A stretch of 64,000 nt of DNA from Zhengitettix transpicula. Lineage: Eukaryota; Arthropoda; Insecta; Orthoptera; Tetrigidae. The stretch is taken from assembly GCA_037074705.1 (NCBI GenBank), contig CM073591.1, forward strand, positions 96,772,532 through 96,836,531, given 5' to 3'. Every line of letters starts with the position of its first letter. The stretch's first letter is position 1. This document shows, piece by piece, positions 57,900 to 64,000 of the stretch. A program made the position numbers and the translations under genes. The notes under the pieces were generated by a model, which saw only the letters and a program-made list of their open reading frames with translations, was not told the DNA's origin and searched no databases.

Positions 57900-58612
57900 T
57901 CCACATAGTGGCAACTCCCCTCTTACAGCATAGGAAAGGGAGTGAATGGTGGGATGCGGAAAGGTAGACAAAAGTAGCCAAGAGTTAATAGGGCCCCAGG
58001 CTATGGCTTAAGGATCCTACCCGGCAATTCGCCTAAAAGTGATGCAGGGAAAACCATAGAAAAAACTGCATCATGAAGGTCGGGCATTTGGTACTTGTCC
58101 CACGCTCTTTCGATGCCGATTGAGAGGTTCACATTCCCTTCTTCGTGCCTTGGGAAGTTTAAGAGGCAGCTGGCCGACTATTCCCAATAGGAATAGCGGA
58201 CGACTCTTACCGAATGACCAAGGTCGACGCAGAATTTCAGGCTCTACAATTTTTTTTCTTTGTTTACGGTAACAGGCTACATGAGGGTGATACACATGGT
58301 GGCAACTCCCCTTTAATAGCATAGGAAGGGATTTGAAAGGGGGATGCGGAAGGGTAGAGGATGGTAGTCAAGGGTTAACTTGGACACCCGGGCTATAGTT
58401 TAAGGATCCTACCCGGCAATTCGCCTAAAAGTGATGCAGGGAAAACCCTAGAGAAACCTGCATCAGGTAGGTCGGGCATTGGGTACTTGTCCCACGCCCT
58501 TCTGATGGCGGGAGAGGGGTTTGCTATGGGGTCGCAGCTTTCCCCTCGCCTTGCTGGCCGACTATTCCAATAGAAATAGAGGACAACTCTTACCGTATGC
58601 CCAAGGTCTGCG
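57900..58612. repeat. Tandem duplication, two diverged copies of about 330 bp
   Basis: 57900-58235 and 58286-58612 share GTGGCAACTCCCCT, GGATCCTACCCGGCAATTCG, CCTAAAAGTGATGCAGGGAA, GGTCGGGCATT and GGCCGACTATTCC in the same order, about 390 bases apart. GC-rich for this window. On the minus strand GGCGAATTGCCGGGTAGGAT resembles a word often found at LINE 3' ends in arthropods, which is only a suggestion. Confidence 0.8.
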
Positions 58613-58639
58613 ACCCCGGAACATACACCTCTCAAAACA

Positions 58640-61540
58640 GACCGAGGTGCCTCGGCAGACTACAATTTATTACTGAACATTTCTTTCAAAAAAATGCCTT
58701 ATGTTTTAACAATGAGAGGAAAACTGAAAAGAGGTACAAATTTTTGTGGTTTTTAAGGCACACTAACTTTTTCCGAGGCCTTTAGAATTGGAAGACTTTT
58801 ACTAATGGTCACACGTATTTACCCACTGAGCTATTATGTTACAGTGCGTTTTATTCATTAATAGGCGTTTACATTACACTGAAATTGAGTATTTCAATCG
58901 CGTGAGCGTGTGTGGGAATTTTAACCTGCTTATTTATTCCACCAGAAGACATGTGAGTGTTTAGTTAAGATAATTAGTAGGATGTTTATCAACGAGTTCC
59001 GTCTGAGAAGTCTTTGTTCTTTGATATAAGAAAATGTACCCGTGTCGTTAAAAATTATGGTGTTTTGTCAGGTACCTAAAGAAGAATCAAAAGTGTGTAA
59101 AATCTTAGGACAAAATTCAATGTATTGGAGGGAAATATAACGTAATCAGACCAGTGCTGTACCGGAGGCAATGTTACTCTTTGCAATTCCTAGAAATTAA
59201 TTTATTAATATTTACAGAGATATTAAAATTTAAAAGTTAGTGGAGTTGATTGACCCTTTATATACAGCTTAAATCCGGTTGACTATGAAATTGTGCAGGC
59301 TACAGATACGCAATTTATCTAGCGAGACGCCTTCTGAGATCTATGAACTAAACCTAACAGCTTAATTTCAAATAATGCGTCTACATATTGAGAAAGCATC
59401 TGTAAAATGATTTAACTTTATAACAGTTAATTAATTATAATAGATAATTAAATAGTAAATGAAATAATTTCTTAGATATCAATAACTATTCGCTTGGCCA
59501 ATGCAGTACTAACTCTTTTTAATTACTTACAGCTGACGTTTCCCAAAAGCATTGCAATTTATGCGTTTATCGTAAGCTTATACAAACCACAGCGTTCTTC
59601 CAACACAGTAATTTGGCATGGCTGCTTCGTTCGTGTCAAGTAAACGATATCATAACCATCAGTGATTGGCAGAGTTTCAACATGGAAACAGCATCTCCAT
59701 GACGACAAATTATGTAATAGTCAAAGTTGTGGATCTGTAGAAAATGTAGGGTACGCAAACAGCTGATTTTGACGAACGCAAGCGTCTTACTGCTACGATT
59801 TACGTAAAATGTACGGTTATTTGGATTTGAAACACAAACTGTAAACAAAAATTTTCTTTTTACAAAATTGATTGCAATATTAATTGATTTAATGGACAGA
59901 ACAAAGGAGGATTGGAAAGTAAAATGCCTGAAAAAGTGTTAGTAATATTACACCAGAACGAAAGTGACCCACTCTTCGATTCATAAGGTACTGTGAGTCA
60001 GTTCGTTTGGCAAACGATCGTATTTAACTGGCAGCGTTGGACGCAAGAAGTGAAATATGCATCACACGAGAGTTTTAAAAATGAATTAAGACAGCTTACA
60101 GTTTTTATGTGAGATGTCTGCGATGTGACGATGTGGATGTCCTATGCTGCAAAGACATGACCATCGGATTGCGAAGACTTTAAGACACGGCCCTCGTTTG
60201 CAGGAAGTGCAGCTACTTGTACATATATCAAGCCTGGGTCAGAGCATTAGTACCAGGGCTGTTGCTGGAACACTAACACAATCGCTATTGGGAAGACTGA
60301 AGAGCGTGGCATTTCCCAAAGAGTGAGTGACCCTTTGAGACGTTCCTCCAAATTCCGAGGTAGACCGCGCCGTTAATAACAAGGTTTACTTCACACAAAA
60401 TTAACATTTTAATTACTTTAGTAAATTTTCTGTTATGTTTAAATTATATTTTGTAACTAACATTTTTGATTTTTGTACACAATATTAAATTACAGTATTA
60501 TTAAATATAATTACGTTCGGTTTTTTAATAATCTGTTAGCTTAAAATTACTAAACCTAGGAGCCGCCTACAGTGACTCCATATTTTAACCCACTTTACAA
60601 CTTCTAGCGAAAACCAATCTTTAGACTAGGTCCGTCGTCTCATTTCATGGCACCCTCCATATATATAATTGTAATCTGCCCATTTTTACTATTCAAAAAT
60701 TTAATTTTTTTTTTGGTATTTCCATGAAGGACTGACCTTCCTTTATTTCTAACGGTTCCGATTGCATTTGAAAATAAACTCAAGTTATAGATTGCACATT
60801 TCAATAGAAATTCCCCTTCACACTTTCCAAATATGAAATCTGTTCTAGAAAGACATAAGTGTGGTGAGCGTGATCTTTCATCTTTTGCCAAGCCTCTTGT
60901 CCGAGTTTGGTAATAGATTTAGCCAGTTTCCACTGACTGAACCAGTAGTGTGGTTTGTCAATAATACATTCGCTTCTGTTGCCGTTTGTGAACTTGGAAA
61001 AGGAGTGTGAGAAATTTTCGGAAAGTATAATCTTGAAGAATTAGAAACGCAAATTTCAGAACTTCTAGCAGACATCTATTTGAATTCCTCCTATGATTCA
61101 AACTGCGGCAATATCTGGATCATCAATGATCATAATCAGAAACAAGTACCGATCCTGCCTGACAGATTCCCGTTTAGATGACGCATTTAGAGCAGCTTCT
61201 TCCAGCTACACATCAGATTTTTTTCAACAAGCAGCGAGCATGCAGAATCAGATTTCATATTAATTATGTGAGTAAATATCGTTACACTTTTGTTTTTTAT
61301 AAGACTGAGTGAATTTCAAGTATTTTCCTTATTATTATTGTTCTTGTAGTAGTATACGTAGTATGAGGTAGTGCGCCCGCGCATCCTTTCTGACCGTTTA
61401 GGTACCGTTCAAAAAGTTGGACAGCTCTGCTTTAGACCTTCTAGTGCTGCACCTTTACAGTTGTTTTAGGTTTTAATTACTAGGTCTCATTTGCCGGGTT
61501 ACAATAACAAATGGCTGAACTTAGGAATCAATGTTTAACA
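58640..61540. other. Unassigned DNA
   Basis: Short frames only, the longest 83 codons on the minus strand (60640-60891). No domain recognised. Confidence 0.45.
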
Positions 61541-61563
61541 TTTCTGAAAACTATCTTTATTAC

Positions 61564-61625
61564 CAAAAAATTTAATAACCGACGTTTCGTCCTCTTTTAG
61601 GACGTCATCGTGTTTAATAATTTTT
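61564..61625 (-). ncRNA. Hammerhead-ribozyme-like motif
   Basis: On the minus strand: ACGATGA, then a perfect 6-bp stem II (complement of 61588-61593 with 61599-61604, 5-base loop), then GAAACGTC (complement of 61581-61588). Flanking AT-rich arms (AAAAAATTATTAA and TTATTAAATTTTTT) could form stem I. C3 and U4 of the core are changed, so cleavage is doubtful. It is probably a transposon-borne ribozyme remnant. Confidence 0.55.
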
Positions 61626-62094
61626 TTATATTATAAATGTCAAATATTTTCCATCATTATTTATTAAAGCTATTGTCAAATCTACTCTTCACAATTTACA
61701 ATATCTTCATTAAAAACCCGTATCAAAGAACACATATTCAATATTAAGAATACTATTCATAAACAATTTGTTGTCTCGAAACATATTTTAATACGATACA
61801 TTTATTTGACTGTCAAAATACAATGATTTTAGGAGTTGACGCAAGGTACAATTTTAAAAATGGCTTGTAAACGAAATGATTTATATCAACTCTAACATAA
61901 CTGCAATTAATATACAATCTGATCCAACAAAACTCAACAATAACTATTATCCTTTATTGATAAGTTAATTCTTTACTTTTATTGATCTTGAAACCCCCCC
62001 CCCCAAAAACACTGAAAACCTATAGAAAACTAATTAGATAAATAAGTAGTCAATTAACAGACAAAAAACTAAGTGTTAAATAAATATCACGTAA

Positions 62095-62345
62095 CATTTC
62101 TAAAATCCTCGTTGCTTTCGTCAGGTGATTCAAGTAATGGAAGGATGGTAAGAACGATACATCGGACAATGTTTTAAGTTCACGCCGCTTGGAATATAAA
62201 TTGTGTTGTAATTAAATATAATACGTCTGCGTTAAAAATTTACAAATTATGTAAAATAGCCAAATAACAGAAAAAATGAAATCATAATATAAATAACACA
62301 CAACGTTTTTGAAATCCTTGTTCCTTTCGTCATATGATTAAAATT
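62095..62345. repeat. Two direct copies of the dispersed CTGACGAAAG-type motif
   Basis: ATCCTCGTTGCTTTCGTCAG at 62105 and ATCCTTGTTCCTTTCGTCAT at 62317 match the fold-back arms at 6082-6201 and a worn copy at 756. On the minus strand the common word is CACCTGACGAAAG. Confidence 0.65.
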
Positions 62346-62466
62346 TGTAAGAGCCGTGAGTTCGACACAACCGCACAATCCAGGTGATGATCTGTGTTGT
62401 TCCTTACCTTGAATCGCGTTGCATTATTAATGTTTGCTTTCAGGACGAATATTGATTTATATATAT

Positions 62467-63535
62467 TGTAATACCTAGTTAAGAAGGACATGAATTTTGT
62501 TCGGATTTCATCAGATTTGTTTACCAACTCAGACTGGGGATTCTTGAGTGGTTAGTATAAAAAAAATAATCATAATAAAATGATGGATAAGTGTCTTTTA
62601 GAGAAGGGGAGGACTATAATTGGGCGTTTAGTGGCTCATAGGGCTAATGGTTATGACCGACATCTAGACGACGGAACCCTAAATGCATGATGACAGAAGT
62701 TTTATGGACATACAATTATATTAAAAGGAAATATTTATTTTAATGGTATTGAGTGGCTCTCGGAGCGTGAGAAAGGCAACAGCTGGTGTTTGTTTGGCGA
62801 ACGTGGAAACTCAAAAACTGTGAAAACAAGGGAATATTATGGAGAGGGGGAAAACAGATAAAAGAACAGTACTTGGACAGGAGCAGGCAGAGACAGTTGG
62901 GAGAGAGCGTTGGTGGAGGACCACAGGGCGGACGCAGGGCCAAGTTAATGGGGCCGAGAAAATTTTATATATTCATTCAAAGGGCAGTTTTAGAGTCGTC
63001 AGGAGAGATCATCGGATGGTAGGCCAAGCTAGGTGGCCGAGAGTAATCAGTTAGACAGCAGTCATCAGCAGTCGGTAGGAGTTTCGTCGTGGAAATCTGT
63101 CTGCCAGCAGAGTTTGTTGTTTGGAGGAATTCGTCGTGAGGGTAACGTCATCAAGAAGAGGTGGCTGTGAAAGCAGAGTGTGAGCGCAACCTGAGGCTCT
63201 TTATGCCAATATAAAGAGAGAGTGTGCTGGTATGAGAGAGATCCAAATTGCATGGACCAGAGAGATTGTAAGCTTATTTTTACGTATTCATTATGCAAAT
63301 TGTTAAATAAGGGTAAAGAGTCAGATTTCGTTTCATTTCGTTTGTCATTAATTTTAACTGCATTGTTTAATTGTAAATTTTGTGTTCCGTTTCCTTATCA
63401 ACCCAGTAAAGACCCTGGGGTACAGAGTCTGATTTATTAAAATGTACTCTAGATTAATAAAATTGTTTTGTTGATAAAATTTAATAACGTGTTTAATTTA
63501 ATTTCCCATGCATAATTATCTAAGAGTGGGGTATT

Positions 63536-63538
<3 letters not shown>
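62467..63538 (+). mobile_element. Gypsy-like solo LTR
   Basis: 1072 bp. It begins TGTAATACCTAGTTAAGAAG directly after ATATAT and ends GTGGGGTATTACA directly before ATATATAT. It aligns with the LTR at 31641 throughout, including GGATGGTAGGCCAAGCTAGG and ACCCAGTAAAGACCCTGGGG. AATAAA-type signals near 63450. The open frames within it (62786-63440) are LTR sequence, not genes. Confidence 0.9.

Positions 63539-63577
<39 letters not shown>
63539..63577. repeat. (TA)n microsatellite
   Basis: About 18 TA units forming the right flank of the LTR. Confidence 0.95.
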
Positions 63578-63581
<4 letters not shown>

Positions 63582-63599
63582 TACTATTCGTTATGTGTA

Positions 63600-63960
63600 A
63601 AGTAATGTTTGGCCAGTGAACACACGACAGTCATTGAACTTTCTCCCTATTCTCCTGATTTAATACCCTAAGATTTCTTCCTATTCCCTAAAATCAAGTC
63701 GGTGGTAAAATGGGTTAATTTGTTTTTACAGTGGAAGAGGAACATGAGAACATGTGAACCACGGATCTCCTGCGCATCCTCTGGGAATGGAAAGCGAATT
63801 ACAGAAATGCTTTGAGCAGAGGAAGGAACGTATACACTAATTTGTTTTCACATCAGGGCCATAATTTGAAGCTGACCACAATTAATTGTACAAAATTGCT
63901 GCAGTATCGTTATTTTATTTGTCAGACCTTGCATTTTACAACACTCGTATTTTTGGGTCA
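63600..63960 (+). pseudogene. Mariner transposase C-terminal fragment, decayed
   Basis: Broken frames give SPYSPDLIP-stop-DFFLFPKIKS (third catalytic region of a mariner transposase), then CFEQRKERIH and SGP-stop-FEADHN, which align with CFEDWKKRWKKC and SDGDYFEGHEI of the mariner at 40209. It is a different, older copy; no TIR seen before the window ends. Confidence 0.65.
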
Positions 63961-64000
63961 ATCCTTCAAAGACAATGGAAATATGTATTTCTAATAAAAT

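Overview
The window is eukaryotic nuclear DNA, AT-rich, with intron-split coding sequence and a dense, varied load of transposable elements. Canonical GT-AG introns, Penelope-like elements, mariner, Ty3/gypsy LTRs and tRNA-derived SINEs, together with the host protein sequence, suggest an invertebrate and most likely an arthropod (probably an insect with a repeat-rich genome). The species cannot be fixed from sequence alone.

The one clear host gene is on the minus strand: the largest subunit of RNA polymerase I (RPA1/RPA190, POLR1A). I reconstructed 24 coding exons, from the ATG at 34503 down to 1958, where the reading frame runs on into an intron that continues past the left edge. The exons total 4050 nt (1350 codons) and every junction keeps phase. 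They carry the zinc-binding clamp, the [10 protein letters not shown] active site, the bridge helix, the trigger loop and the start of the acidic C-terminal insert. The last few hundred residues, expected from the family length, lie outside the window.

The POLR1A introns hold much of the repeat content. Intron 23 has a tRNA-derived SINE with a perfect 12-bp target duplication and a decayed transposase tail. Introns 3, 8, 12 and 13 carry Penelope-like (PLE) fragments with RT and GIY-YIG motifs, plus two short repeat modules (A and B) that hold hammerhead-ribozyme-like folds and mostly sit beside (TA)n or other simple repeats. Intron 12 also has a rearranged Ty3/gypsy integrase fragment bounded by inverted LTR ends, a 26-bp minisatellite and an LTR end. 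One PLE fragment begins within about ten bases of a POLR1A splice donor.

From about 36 kb to the right end I recognise no host gene. This part is a mosaic of tRNA-derived SINE pieces, a LINE RT fragment, a mariner element with TA duplication and TIRs, five LTRs of one gypsy-like family (TGTAATA...TATTACA) inserted in TA-rich DNA, Helitron-like elements ending in CTAGT, a fold-back element with a hammerhead-like loop, a tandem duplication and a mariner tail. The stretches 46.7-48.8 kb, 49.8-55.4 kb and 58.6-61.5 kb have no feature I can name beyond those listed.
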